From: Cordia subcordata
Lineage: Eukaryota > Streptophyta > Magnoliopsida > Boraginales > Cordiaceae
Length of the DNA stretch: 64,000 bases
Assembly: GCA_028554755.1 (NCBI GenBank)
Contig: JAPTOF010000007.1
Coordinates: forward strand, 17,221,001-17,285,000
Direction: 5' to 3'
Below, piece after piece: positions 10,601-22,547 of this stretch (the stretch's first letter is position 1; every line of letters starts with the position of its first letter). A model generated the notes under the pieces. The model saw only the letters and a program-made list of their open reading frames with translations. It did not search any database and was not told where the DNA came from. The translations under genes and the position numbers were made by a program.

Positions 10601-13117
10601 GATCAAGCAGAGGCTAACTATTAGTAAGGCAACACCATAGCTATTATTGACCTGACCCTTAAACCTATTACTTAAGCCTACTTTCTTTAAGATACGAAAT
10701 AAGTAGCCGGAAATGGCTGTCCTTCTTATATTTTAGATGGAGTCATCAATAGGGCTAAGAACCTTACCTTTACTTAGAGAGAGCAAAGAATCTTACCTTT
10801 ACGTAGGTTGACTCTTCTATGCATCCCATTCTATTTGTTCTTCGCCGCTTTGAGTTGTGGGGCTTACTTCCTAGCCCTAGTGGGAGTAGTGACTAGCGTT
10901 ATAGGTCGTTGGGCGGCCAGAAGGTTGCCACGAGTAAGTTAGTTTGGGAAACCGAAGGCAGTTCTCCGTGCACAGCCCTAGAGGTGGTAGCTAGGGTCTC
11001 TCACCGAAAGGGTGGTATGTCGAGCAGCTGAATCTACATTACCAAAAGCACCCCAAATGTTACAAATCTTGTGCTGAAAATGGCAACTTGAAGGGTACAT
11101 AAAGAAGGACGGAGGTATGATAAGTAGGTTGCAAAATTATATCACCTTTCTCGAAAAGGCAACATGTTATCTTGGCCTTTGAGGTGCAAGTCGTCGATCA
11201 GGAAATGTTCGCTCCTCCTCCACCCTAGACTATTGAGGAGCACATGTTGCATTACGTTAATAATGGTGTACCTATAGTTGCACGTATGATAGGTTTCAAC
11301 TAATTGCTGACCTGAAGTTTTTGTAGAATGCTGAAAGCTCCGCCGTACGGCGTGGATTCTTGCCTAATGAGCAAGACTGAACCCCTTCGTTCGGTCCCTT
11401 GGGCTTTTAACAGACACCTAGGCATTGGATGACTTCCTTAGCTCTGGCAGCGAGTTGTTTTCAAAAGGCTCAATGTATGACGGGAAAATGCTTGGGTCAG
11501 TCGTGAGTATGGATATTGAGTAAAATCCGCCAGAGTGTCAGGCCAGTGCAAGTGATTTGCTTCTTATTTTGCGCATCCCTCATAAGCTTTTGCTAAAAGT
11601 CCGTAAAGTCACGATCGAGCTTTGCCTCGAGGCCTTAACAAGTGCCTGCATTATGACGCGGCAGTTGAAAGTGCCCTTACGGGGTGACAGCATATGCCAT
11701 TTGAAAAGTGCACAAAATCATACCTGCCGAGTGTAATCAAACATGTTAATATGACATGTGGTACCATAGTTGTTCGGTATGTCGTTCATTCTAGTGTGGT
11801 GAGTTGTGTCGTGCTGTATACGAGGTGCAATGGCAAGCACCTCGAGAGTGGTGTAATGGTATTCTATACTGGCCAGCATGAAAAGAGAAGATTGGTTTTC
11901 TTAATGAGAAAAGTGTCAAAGTAGTACGTAAGGTGGAGATGGTAAGTTTAGTCCCCTTGGGTATATGTAAGTGCAGTTGATTATAAAGGTGTCTAAGTTC
12001 GTGCTGCATACCTATTGAGTAGCGGGTTCCTAAGGCCTTGTTAAGCTTGTGTCAAATGTTTGAGCCTTGGTGTTGAGGAATTTTGATGAACACATGATGG
12101 TTGTCAATCTTGCACGTTACCTTTGCATGCTAGTCTTTCTTGGCTTTACGTCGAGCACTTGGTGTGCAAGGCTAAGGGCCTGATAAGCTTTAACCATGTG
12201 GGGAGAGGCCTTACCAGTAAGTTTGTAGCAGCTAGTTCACAACCTTGGGCATGACAAGCCTGCGAATTAGTATGCTATCACATTAGCTTGACAATCTGAG
12301 GAGAGGTTATGCCTTGCAGCGTGGATATGACGTGGCAATGGAAGGTCTCAAGCTATGAAGTATGGCACTGTGCTACGGTAGCTTGTGATGTGTCGTGATT
12401 CTAAAGTCGTTTATTGCCATGAGCTCCTGCTGTAGGATTGTGCTTTAGTCTACAGTCAAGCTGCGCCGCGATTTATGCTTAGGTGACTACATTATGTTAG
12501 TACAGCAGGGATGCGACGCGTTAAGCGTTGGGTGTGTCACACATCATAGTGTGATGTGTAGGCCTCCATGAAGGAGTAATGTCTCTACAATAGGGGTCGT
12601 GTGCAAAGTCGGCTTCTCACGGTAGGGACATGTGATGATGCATAGTCCGTAAGTTATTCTTTAATGTACGTGCTTGCTACAATCTTGAAGTTAAGCTATT
12701 GACAAAGTCCATGCCTAGCAATATAAGCCTAAGAGGTCGCGCCTGTCTTATTTGGAGACATGCCAAGTACCTTGCAAGGCATCTGAGTGTCAGTTGTTGG
12801 CGTGACAGGTCTGCGTAATGAGTCGACTTTGCCAGAGTTGTTTGTCAAGGGTTAATGCTTTGCGACATCAAAGCATAGCATGCGAGCGTGCCAGAGGTAC
12901 AAGCAAGGGAGCGGAGCTTGAGTTCATTGTGTAGGCACCCATTATGAAGTGCATTCATCCGCGCAAGCGGCAGGAGGCATTAATTGGATAACGTGTTAGC
13001 AAATTGCATGGTTCAGGCTACGTATTTGTGACGTTGCATAGCAACTAGTCTCTACCACTTTAGCATCACAGGGTCTCGTACATAAATGCTACTCTCTAAT
13101 TCGAAGGGCTTCAACTT
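10601..13117 (+). other. Long untranslated region of the Tat element
   Basis: About 2.5 kb with a clearly higher GC content than the flanking host DNA and no supported coding sequence. Short ORFs (for example 11694-11924) look like chance. The base composition is uniform up to the polypurine tract, which suggests one continuous retrotransposon segment. Such long 3' untranslated regions are usual in Tat/Ogre elements. Confidence 0.6.
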
Positions 13118-13130
13118 AGAGAGTGAGGGG
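13118..13130 (+). other. Polypurine tract (plus-strand primer)
   Basis: AGAGAGTGAGGGG lies 5 bp before the TG that opens the 3' LTR. This is the expected site and composition for the primer of plus-strand DNA synthesis. Confidence 0.75.
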
Positions 13131-13135
13131 ACAAC

Positions 13136-13725
13136 TGTTTAGGCCAGGAATTATCAGGCCTCAAAAGTCCATATTATGCTCGGACTAGGGCATAATTTGT
13201 AGGGGCCGAATATTGAAAAGCCCAGGGTTAAGGCCAAGAATCTTAATGGATGATGATCGCTCTATGCTTCTAAAATGTCAGAACATAACTATAACTAGGG
13301 TCAGCTTGATCTCTCCCTCAGATATGCACAAGAAGAGATATACATGATCTGAACACGTTAAAGCTGAACACAACAAAGATAAACACAACAGCTAGTGAAA
13401 GAGCATTGGAATACGCTCAAGAACCTGGAAGTGGATAGGACTCTTCCGTCCTAGATGTTATAAAGGTATGGCTCATTAGGAGAGAGGGACATCGCCTATA
13501 CACTTAAGCCTACCCCATCTCCTGATACGGTTTGCTCTAAACCTATCCTGTAATTACTTCCAACTATTGTTCCTCGACTGCTCGACACTGACTTGAGCGT
13601 TGGAGTATCTTTGATTAGTACCACACTAGTGTCAAGGGCTTTCGCCGCTTATCTTGCTCTCTGGTTTTTGCAGGTTATCGATGCCCCAGCCAACTCTGTC
13701 CGTGATGTAGAAACCATTCTCTACA
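13136..13725 (+). repeat. 3' LTR of the Tat element
   Basis: About 590 bp, starting TGTTTAGG just after the polypurine tract and ending CTACA. It includes a TATA-like TATAAAG at 13459-13465. Further on is ACTTGAGCGTTGGAGT with TTTTTGCAGG, which resembles the R-U5 signature of plant Tat LTRs (CTTGAGCGTCGGAG, TTTGCAGG). The right boundary is fixed because reductase exon sequence resumes at 13726 (AATGGGTTGTTCGCC, compare AATGAGTTGTTCGCC at 36985-36999 in copy B). Confidence 0.8.
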
Positions 13726-15380
13726 AATGGGTTGTTCGCCTTATGGGAAAAGAAAAGTGGCAAAATCCTAGAGAAGACATATATTATAGAGAAGGAGCTA
13801 CTTCAAATGATCAAGGGTAAGTGGTTAAACAATATATATTTGTGAAGCACCATGTTTTATAACATGGCTTGTCCAATAAAGTATTCTTATAGCCGTGGGT
13901 CATATTTATTACTATATACTAAAGCAAAATTAGTTGAAAGGCTTCGCTCCCATTTTTTGACTAATTAAATTGTGTTACATATCTTGTTTGTCTCCTGATC
14001 TACTTTAAAAGGTTATGTTAGCATTATTTTGTTGCTAAGGTTATGTTAGCATTTTTTTATTGTTATTCCTAATTTATAGCTCAGCTTTTTTTTTTTAATT
14101 TTAATAATGCATATTGATTTATTGCTACACCATTAACCTCTGTAACTCCTTTCCAGTTTTTCTTATATCCCAAAATATCCTATACTTAAGAATGTTATGC
14201 AAAATTGTATAAGAAGAATCTATAATGGCATCATTTTCAAGCCCGAACATTATAGATATTCATTGAAGTAAAGAAAATGCTATAGGTTCGTCATTTTCAA
14301 TTCATAATATTTGAAACTATTTATATTGATTTTTTAATATTTTTAATTGTTGTTATGTTTTATATTAGTTTTTAATATCTTAAAATTGTTTAAATTAAAT
14401 TTATTTATAAGAAATATAATTTGAATAAATTTATAAAATATGAAAAACTAAAACCAAAATTTGGAAATAATGAACATTAATTTGAATATATCTATATATT
14501 AAAAATTAATTAACTTCCTAACAGTATGTCGCTCATTAGTGAAGATGTTTAAATGAGCTTTTCTTTAATCAAGATAAAAATATCTATTAGTGTATCACTT
14601 ATCTGCCACCAAGTTGATATGAGTTTTTCCTTTAATTGCAATAAGAATTTGATTTGGAATGCAATTAATTGATTAAAATATAATAAAATGTAAAATATTA
14701 TTAGTTATAAACTATGATATCAAAAATTTATATCGAATCCATGCAATGCACGGGGCCAAAGTCTTGTTATATATATAACAACCTTCTCATGCGAGAAGAA
14801 AAAAGATTACCATAAGCCAATTTAGCAAAGCATCCCTAGCACTTTAATTGGAAAATACAAACACACAAGCTTCTTTTACACGACTCAAGCTATATATTAA
14901 TTGATTTAAAATTAACTAATACAATAAATTATTTATATAAATTGATAAAATAAAACTTATATCAAAACTTGTGAGATGTACGGGTTACATACTAGTATGC
15001 ATATATATATATATATATATATCTGATTGATGCATCCCTTTTAGAATTCCAGTGTCCGTTTGGAAAAAAATTAAGTACTACTTTTACTAATGCAACACAA
15101 TCTTTATTTTATTGCAGAGGCTCTATTTGGATTGAACAGCCTTCTATCTATTTGTTACTCAACTTCCACTAAAAATGATTATGATAGCTATTTTATTAAA
15201 CCTTCATTTGGTGTTGAGGCCATCAAGCTCCATCCATGGGTGAAACATACAACTGTGGATGAATACTTCAATCAATTTCTCACCACTGACAACTTCTCTT
15301 TGCTCTTGAGGGAGACGGAAGGCAAATCAACATTTGAAATTGGACTTGGTGTTCATAATAATTACGCCTTGTTATCTTGA
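13726..15380 (+). pseudogene. PCBER/isoflavone reductase-like copy A, 3' remnant
   Basis: Only the end of the gene is present. The exon 5 fragment (13726-13816) reads ALWEKKSGKILEKTYI and ends with donor G|GTAAGT. The last exon (15118-15380) reads NDYDSYFIKPSFGVEA and then HTTVDEYFNQFL. Both match copies B and C codon by codon. The Tat 3' LTR replaces everything upstream. In the last exon a 2-bp loss near 15335 shifts the frame past the normal stop, so the reading frame runs on for about 15 extra codons. The intron (13817-15117) is enlarged by a Helitron-like insertion. No promoter or NADPH-binding exon is left, so it should not make an enzyme. A polyadenylation signal AATAAA overlaps the stop codon at 15380-15385. 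Confidence 0.85.
13910..14995 (+). mobile_element. Helitron-like insertion in last intron of copy A
   Basis: The left end, ACTATATACTAAAGCAAAA, resembles plant Helitron 5' ends (TCTATACTATATTAAAGC type). The right end has GTGAGATGTACGGG and then CTAG followed by T (14992-14996), resembling the 3' hairpin plus CTRR terminus. A second ATGCAATGCACGGGG at about 14743 may be a second, older end. It has no helicase ORF. The introns of B and C lack this segment. Confidence 0.4.
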
Positions 15381-15796
15381 ATAAAGAAATATAATCATGT
15401 GGGCGTGGAAATAATTATTCCAAATTCCTTTTGTTAAATGAATAGTTTTATGTACTTCTAGTTTGAATGTAATTGTGCCATTAGTAATTACAAGAACTTC
15501 GATCAAGAAATAGTAGTAAGTTGCTAAAAAAGTTTCTTTTATGATCAAAGATTTAATGATTAAGTGGTATGTCTCTCACTTTTAGGATGAATAGGTCCAG
15601 GGATCAATTTCCGCTAGGTGTATATTGTAGTTTCTTTCATGACTCCTAGGAAAAATGAAAGGATTTCTTTCATATGTTTATTAATTTTCTTAGGATCAAA
15701 TGACTTATGACCATCATAATATCCATAATTATTATTCTTCTATCATATCAATAATAATAAGATAATATGACATTCACTTGGAGGATTTGGAGTAAT
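15381..15796 (+). other. 3' flank of copy A with SINE-like tRNA-derived segment
   Basis: 15381-15540 aligns with the 3' flank of copy B (AATAAAGAAATATAATCATG). At 15550-15620, TTAATGATTAAGTGGTATG resembles a Pol III A box, and GGTCCAGGGATCAATTTCC a weak B box. A related segment occurs downstream of copy C (51352-51420), so it may have been duplicated together with the gene. Confidence 0.4.
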
Positions 15797-15797
15797 T

Positions 15798-17549
15798 AGG
15801 GATGTCAACGGTAGCCCACCCCACCCCATAAGGGTACCCGCAGGGTCAGGGCAAGGTTTTTGTGGAAAAACTCCCAGGGCAGGGCGAGGCGGGGTCGGGG
15901 CTAGGTGACCCTGCCCCAAGATATATATATATATATATATTATGTTTAGTAACATTTTTGCAAAGTTGTCTTTAGTCCAGCGGTAGATAGTATTGTTATT
16001 TCTTAGTAGATGCTGGTATTATTCCCCTTAGCCCCCTTTCTTTTTTTTCAACTTTTTCCCCTTTTATGCTTTTTAGCTAGATTTTTTTCTTCAAATCTCG
16101 ATTCCCCCAAACACTATCACTATCAGTAAACAACTTTACCAAACTCTAAAAGCAAAACCTAAACACAAAAGCAGACCAAACATAACTACCAGGCCACCAC
16201 TAGTGATCATCTTGCAGACTTGCACGAAGAAGCATTGGTCGCTGTTAAATCTCGTATCAAGTTTGCATTTTTGCTTCAAATCTTGTATTTTTGTCTTTGT
16301 TTGTTTATGGTGCCGTTAAAAAGAGAAGTGAAAACTGAAAAGGGGTTTAGGGTTTGGTGGTGTATGAGATTGTGAGACTGTGCAAGAGAGATAATTTTGA
16401 ATTTTTGATTAGCAATAGTCTAGATCTAAAATCCCAAATTTGCAATGTAGGCAGGTTTACATGCCTTTAAATTCTTTCTGAAGATATATTTCTACAATCC
16501 TTGCTAGCTGCGCTCCCTACTTGTTGGATACAAACCTATATTTCGAGTCGGCTAATATTTATTTGATAGATGAGCCATATTGAAATTTTGACAAAACCAA
16601 CAAAAATGAACTGTGTTCTAGGAGCATAGTGTTAATTGTGGTATCTCAGTTGATTGTATATGTAGCAAAAGCACCTGAGTCTTTGTTGACTGGAATGAAC
16701 CTTTTCCTATTATTAAGTCTCGTAATAATCATATATCTTTCATATCTGCTGTGCTGTACGTACTAAGAAGGAAATATAAATATTTAAGCTTATAAAATTA
16801 GAAAGTCCAGTCTAGGAGGAGCTCAATTAAATCTAGTTAACCAGTTCCCTTTTCGTGTATTTTCTAAATCTTATGCATTTCAGCTTTTGTGTATCTTTTG
16901 TAGCTAATCATGTAGCAACTTGAGAAAAGTGCTCATGATATATGTTATAGGCAACTTGATGCTTGAGTTGTTTGAAATATTTTAACTAATTAGTAGTGAT
17001 GGCAGAGTAGATGAGATCTAAAATGGTAAATGAATGCTAAAAATAGGGATTTAGGTTCTCTCTTGATCACTAGTATCTAATTTGACTGATTAAAAAGAAT
17101 GAGGTTCTAGTATTTTGAAATTGATTTATTTACATATAAGATTTCACCTCTTAGTCATTTTTAGAGACACTAGTATATAAGATTAATTACATTTCTATTT
17201 TGAAATCATAATATATAAGTTGAAGACATGTGAATAATATCTTTCTCTGTGGACTTTAATTGAGTTTTTGACTAAATATACTTATAAATTTTAAATATTT
17301 AAATAGTAGGGGCTGTTATATATTAAATCCTCCATCACTCACATATAAAAAAAGCTTTGATTCTCTTTAATGTTGATTTTTTTTATTTTATATCTTTTTA
17401 TGTTTCAGTGGAAAATGATGTGTTGTATGTACTTTGCTGATCATTCTTTGGATAACAAACTTATTCCTGTAAACAAAAAAATAATTAAAGATGGTAATGT
17501 TTCTCTGTTAATGATCTTTCATTCCATATTGTTTATGTTTCAGTGGAAA
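15798..17549 (+). other. Leader region of the hAT element
   Basis: The GC-rich left terminal region is followed by an AT microsatellite at 15921-15940 and AT-rich DNA without coding signal. Two near-identical acceptor-like stretches, TTTATGTTTCAGTGGAAAATG at about 17399 and 17530, suggest a small duplication around the start of the transposase exon. Confidence 0.5.
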
Positions 17550-19901
17550 ATGTCTCAAGAAGAAAATGATCCTCAAGATATTAATTCTGTTCTGTCATTG
17601 AACCTTGAGAGTTCACAATCTACTAATCCAAATCCCATAGATCTTGACAATCCAAAATATTAGAATATGGATTCTTAAACTTCTACACCTACATCTACAC
17701 CACCACCATCACCTAAGTCTACACAAAATGATCCAAGGCCTACGGAGGGAGAGAAAGTTGATAATTTTAGGTTGACATCCTAGGTTTGGAAACATTTTGT
17801 TAGGCATAAAGTGAATGGACAATGGTTTGCAAAATGCAATTATTGCAAAAAGGATTTCAAAAGTAACCCTGCAAATGGCACTACTAATATGAAGGATCAT
17901 TATAAGAGGTGTAAGTATAAAAAGCCTCAACAAGACCTTTACCAAATAGTGCTCAAAAGTTATCATGGAAAGGTGGAAGGGAAGAATGAACTTGCTAATG
18001 GAAATTTTAATCAAAATCTGTCAAGAGGGGACCTTGCAAGGATGATAATTATGCACGAGTATCCTTTGTGTATGATGGATCATGCAGGCTTTAGGACATC
18101 TGTATATAATTTTCAACCATTGTTCAAGGTGCCATCTAGAAATACTATTAGGTGTGACATCATGAAAATCTATGAGGTTGAGAAGATACAGGTGAAAAAC
18201 ATGTTAAAAGCAAATATGAGTAGAATTTGCATGACATCTGATATGTGGACTGCTTCTAATCAAAAGAAAGGATATATGGTTGTTACTGCACATTACTTGG
18301 ATGATTCTTGGACATTACAGAAGCGCATCATAAGGTATTTTCTTATTTTTTTTATCTTTATATTTTAATCTTTAACGACATTATATATTATGTAATCTAA
18401 TTATGTTTTTATGTTTTCTGTATTTAGTTTTCGCTATGTGCCAGCTCCACATATTGCAGAGGTTGTTACCGAGCAGTTGATGGACACTTTGTTGACGTGG
18501 AACATTGATCAAAAGCTTGCAACACTTACGGTGGATAACGCTAAATATAATGACAATGTTGCAGCTTTAGTTGTTGAAAGAATTGGTGAGTCCAATTTTA
18601 TGGTTTATGGAGATCTTTTTCTCATGAGATGTTGTGCACATGTCTTGAATTTAATTGTGCAAGATGGTTTGAGTGTGATAAAAAATGCAATTGAGAAAGT
18701 TAGAGATAGTGTAGTTTTTTGGACAACTACTCCAAAAAGAGTCGAATTTTTTGAGGAAACTGATCATGCTTTAAAGGTTTTAGTTTCAAAAAGTTTAGAA
18801 CTTGATTGTCCAACAAGATGGAATTCTGCATACTTGATGCTTGATACTGCCTTGCAGTATAGATCTTTGTTTTTTTTCATTTGAAGATTAAATAGTCTAA
18901 ATTTGTGTGTTGTCCCAATGAAGAAGAATGGGATCTTGCAAAAGAAGTTTGTGGAAAATTGAAAATTTTTTATGATGTGACAAAGTTATTCTCAGGGATA
19001 AATTATCCCACTACAAATCTCTACATTTCAAATGTTTGTCAAATTAGGTTAACATTAAGTGAGTGGAAGCATGGTGGAGATGAGTTAATTAAGGCAATTG
19101 CTATGAAGATGGAGGAAAAATTTAAGAAGTATTAGGATATGGCTCATGGTTTGTTAGGAGTTGCTGTAATTTTAGATCCTAGGTATAAATTAGAGTTATT
19201 GAATTTTTATTTTGAGAAAATTTATGAAGATAAGTGTGCTGAGGGGTTGGAAAAGGTAAAGTCTATCATGAATCAACGGCTTCAAGAATATCAAGATAAA
19301 TTTGAGAGAGAGAGAAGTAACATAGTAATTTCAAATCTACATCATCTAGTGTTGTTCCAAATTCTGTGGATACTTCAAATGACAATCTAGCTCAATTTGA
19401 CCAATTTATTTCAAGGAAAAGAAAAAGAAAGACTGTGTTTCGATTGGAGTAAGACAACTATCTTGAAGATGATATCTTACCTAGAGATCCAAAGTTTGAT
19501 ATTCTTGCTTGGTGGAAAACTAATGATTTGAAGTATCCAATTTTGCAAATGATAGCAAAGAGATGTCTTAGCACTTCCAATTTCTACAGTTGCTTCAGAA
19601 TCTACTTTTAGCACAAATGGTAGATTACTCAGTCCACATCACAATAGGCTTCTTCCATCGACTGTTGAAGCATTTGCTTGTGCCCAAAATTGGTTGCAGG
19701 CATATTTCAATAGAGGTACATGTTCTATATATGTTTTAAATAACTTTGACTTGTTAAATAAATAAATATGTTATTGATCTCTTTCTATTATCTTTTCTTT
19801 TAGATGATGAACAACCACATCGCTTTGTGTCTATTCTTCATGACGAGGACGGCGATATTCAAGCTGTAGAGTCAAGCAAATTAGAAATTACTTTTGCCTA
19901 G
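17550..19901 (+). pseudogene. hAT transposase (BED zinc finger, RICESLEEPER-like), interrupted
   Basis: The transposase would cut and reinsert the element. The proposed start is ATG at 17550 (MSQEENDPQ). A BED-type zinc finger follows at 17783-17915: VWKHF, then CNYC, then H-x4-C. The catalytic region includes TSDMWTASNQKKGYMVVTAHY (about 18235-18297). After an intron (about 18334-18426) come LTVDNAKYND and RCCAHVLNLIVQDGL, then DCPTRWNSAYLML and LDPRYKL. The C-terminal dimerisation domain reads LPISTVASESTFSTNGR (19571-19625) and ends with FACAQNWL. A last small exon after a second intron (19715-19803) ends at TAG 19899-19901. Stops at 17661, 17782, 19133 and 19450 and frameshifts near 18868 and 19565 inactivate it. 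Confidence 0.85.
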
Positions 19902-20401
19902 GAGTGGAGCTTGTTGTTTGTGATAATGAAACATTGAAACTTATTGTTTGTTTGTTAGATTTATGTTTTGTTATGTTCATTTTATGTTTAAGTTTTGGAG
20001 TTTGTATGATTTGGAGTAAGTGGGGGCATTTAATGTGTTATTGTTCTAAAATTATGTTAAATTTTAAGAATTAGAGTTTGAATTTGATGTGTTAAGATTT
20101 GGTACATGATTTATATTGTGTTATATTTATTTTTATTTAATTAAAAAGTAGAGATTTTACTTGACAAGTAGGGGCTTAACGAGTAGGTGTTTTGCCCCGA
20201 TGCTACCACTCATTTGACTTTTGTTGACATGTACTCCATAGATAGGGGCATGGTGTAAAAAACACTGGTAGGGGCGGGGATAGTAGTCAAGAAAAAACCC
20301 CTATACAGGTATAGGGGCGGAATAGGGACACGTGAAAAAATACCAGGTACAGAGTAGGGTTCTGTGAACCCCGCCCTTTCCCCGCCCCATTGACAACCCT
20401 A

Positions 20402-22274
20402 ATAAATAGAAACTGGTTCACGATCGAAGAGTTAAAAACATTATTTGGATATTAAAGATGACTGGAACAAAGGAGATTTCCTTCTTTAAGACCAAAAGCA
20501 AGACTGAAGATTAAAAGTCCAATATGTTCTAGAAAAAGATGACTAGAACAAAGAAGAGGAATCGGAGTTTCAAAACTTAAAAACAAAGGTCATTTTGCAC
20601 AAAGAAATATGCATGACATCTTATTTCTTCATTACAAAAATGATTCTTTTTAGATGTCAATGATGTCAGCAAGTACTGAGCATAAAGCAGTTCAACAACT
20701 AAGTTTATGAGCAAAAATAGCATGTTAAATGCAACTTTTCAAAGTTCAATTAATTTCTGGCTACATCTCAGTTATCAATTCCTTTAACATGATCATGGGC
20801 TTCTTTTGAGGAAGTCATATTATCAGTAGAAGCATACCCACACTTATAGATGAAGAAATAGAGAGATAGAAAGACAGAAAGAGAGAACAGAAACAGACCG
20901 AAGCTGAATGCTAGTGGACAGCATTTTGAATTAACATTATCTATGTGTAACTTTCATTAATCAGAGAGATAAATATGCTTGGGAAGATTACATCATCCAA
21001 ATAGTAACTTTTGTTACTATTTGTTTTCAATATTATTGCAAAATAAGCCTGTCTAACCAAGAACATGAAAATGTGGTTGGCCTCAGAATTTCAGCATTCT
21101 GGTTTAGCTCATGGCAAGCAACCTTAACCTCAAGTACATCAAAATTGCAGACAAGCAAATCGCTATTAGACATGCTAAGATGGTAATTAATTAATAAACC
21201 TTTCCCAACCCATTTCAGACATCATGTAATAAAGAGTCTATTGAGTGTAAATTTTATGTTTAAACAGGTGATGAGACAAGGTCAAAGCATGCCTCTCCCA
21301 GCTACTGCAACATGGTTAAATGTGTATTAAAACTATAGAATTTTTGTCGTAAAGAAAAAGCAAATGGAGATTGACAGCAACATCAATGATAGCATCAATG
21401 TTAATGAAATAAAAAATGAGAAATAGGCATCAAGATCATTATTATAAGTTCGTAACAGGATGAAAAGCTATATACACAAAATCAATATATACACTACAGA
21501 CATTGGAAACGCAAGGTAAATTGATAATACATAAAACCCAAATGAATTAAACTTGATATTTAATTTAACACAAATGAATTTAAAACACATAAACTGATAA
21601 CTTAAACACCAGTTCAGAAAATAAACACATAAATCGAGAACAAACCCAAACCTAAAAATGAAAAGACCATAAACAGTAAGTAAACCCCATTCAAGAAAAT
21701 AATTGAAATAATTGTTTATTGTTTATATAAGTAGATAAACTGAAATAATTGTTTATTATTTATATAAGCAGATCAAATGTTATAAAAGCACTTAAATTTG
21801 GATATGATCAATGAATAAGCAAATAAAAAAAAACTGTAGCCAAGAGATTTCATACAAGCCGTACATGAAAACTTACCTGGAAAGTTGATACCACTATAAA
21901 TCCAAAGCGAAACAAAAAAATCAGAAATATTTAAGGGGAAAAATATTAAAGAAGTCAATTGACTTATCTAAATCTAAATATTATATATGCAAAAAACACT
22001 ACTAGATCAATTAGTATTGTGGTTAAAAAAAAAAAAAAAACCCATGGGAATACCTTCAAGTACGATATGCACACCTAATAATGCAAAAAGAGAATGAGAA
22101 AACATATATACATTGATAAATACTGTAAAAGCATATATAAGGAACAATTCATAATCTTTCCTTGAAAAATAAAAAATCCGATATAGCAATGGGCAAAGTA
22201 GCATATATAAGGAACTAATCATAATCTTTCGTTGAACAATTTCCATGAAGCAGTTGATTGTCATTATGAAGAAT
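20402..22274. other. Intergenic DNA, no gene supported
   Basis: AT-rich with scattered short ORFs that show no family pattern. A short repeat, TAATTGTTTATT-x-TTTATATAAG, occurs twice at 21706-21770. Nothing else is clear. Confidence 0.5.
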
Positions 22275-22397
22275 GCGTGATTGATAAGAAATCAGGAAGG
22301 CAAGCGGCGAGAGAGAAGAGATAGGGTTTCAAACTATTAAGGCGTGATGAGAAATAGGAAGAGAAGCAGTGAGAGAGAAGAGATTGGGTTTATTTAG
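22275..22397. repeat. Degenerate ~60-bp tandem duplication resembling a gene leader
   Basis: Two units (22275-22341 and 22342-22397) both contain GAGAGAGAAGAGAT-(A/T)-GGGTTT and start GCGTGAT. On the minus strand they read as CT-rich AAACCC...TCTCTTCTCTCTC, which resembles the 5' leader of a plant gene. They lie just inside the Helitron-like end below. Confidence 0.5.
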
Positions 22398-22399
22398 GC

Positions 22400-22547
22400 G
22401 TGTAAAAATAAATTGGGGCAAATATGGACGATGGCAACAATATTAAGGGCATAGAAGTAATTAAATATAGGTTGAAAAGCTGGATTATTAGAGTGCCATG
22501 TGGCAATACAAAATTGTAGCTTATTTTGCTTTATTATATAGTATAGA
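22400..22547 (-). mobile_element. Helitron-like 5' terminus (minus strand)
   Basis: Read on the minus strand, the sequence starts A|TCTATACTATATAATAAAGC, typical of plant Helitron 5' ends inserted after an A. The element would extend leftward, but I could not find a matching 3' hairpin with CTRR, so its size is unknown. Confidence 0.4.

Larger units (their letters stand above)
1985..13725 (+). mobile_element. Tat-lineage Ty3/Gypsy LTR retrotransposon, decayed, 5' LTR not seen
   Basis: The order along the + strand is gag, protease, reverse transcriptase, RNase H, a second RNase H, integrase, an antisense ORF, a long untranslated region, polypurine tract and 3' LTR. A second RNase H plus an antisense ORF downstream of pol is the known layout of the plant Tat/Ogre/Retand lineage. 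Every coding domain carries stops. No 5' LTR matching the 3' LTR is visible in 1-2000, so it is either left of the window or deleted. A hAT MITE (9969-10600) is nested inside. The downstream end is sharp and falls in an exon of reductase copy A. Confidence 0.8.
15797..20401 (+). mobile_element. hAT DNA transposon, near full length, degenerate
   Basis: Terminal inverted repeats: TAGGGATGTCAACGG at the left and the reverse complement of CCATTGACAACCCTA at the right. Both subterminal regions are unusually GC-rich for this window (GGGGCGGGG, CCCGCCC blocks). The interior carries a hAT transposase gene. I could not find a convincing 8-bp target duplication, which fits an old insertion. It sits 400 bp downstream of reductase copy A. 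Confidence 0.8.

Noticed and set aside
15789..20409. 8-bp target duplication for the large hAT element
   Set aside because: Tested several boundary choices (GGAGTAAT against ATAAATAG and shifts); none matched convincingly.
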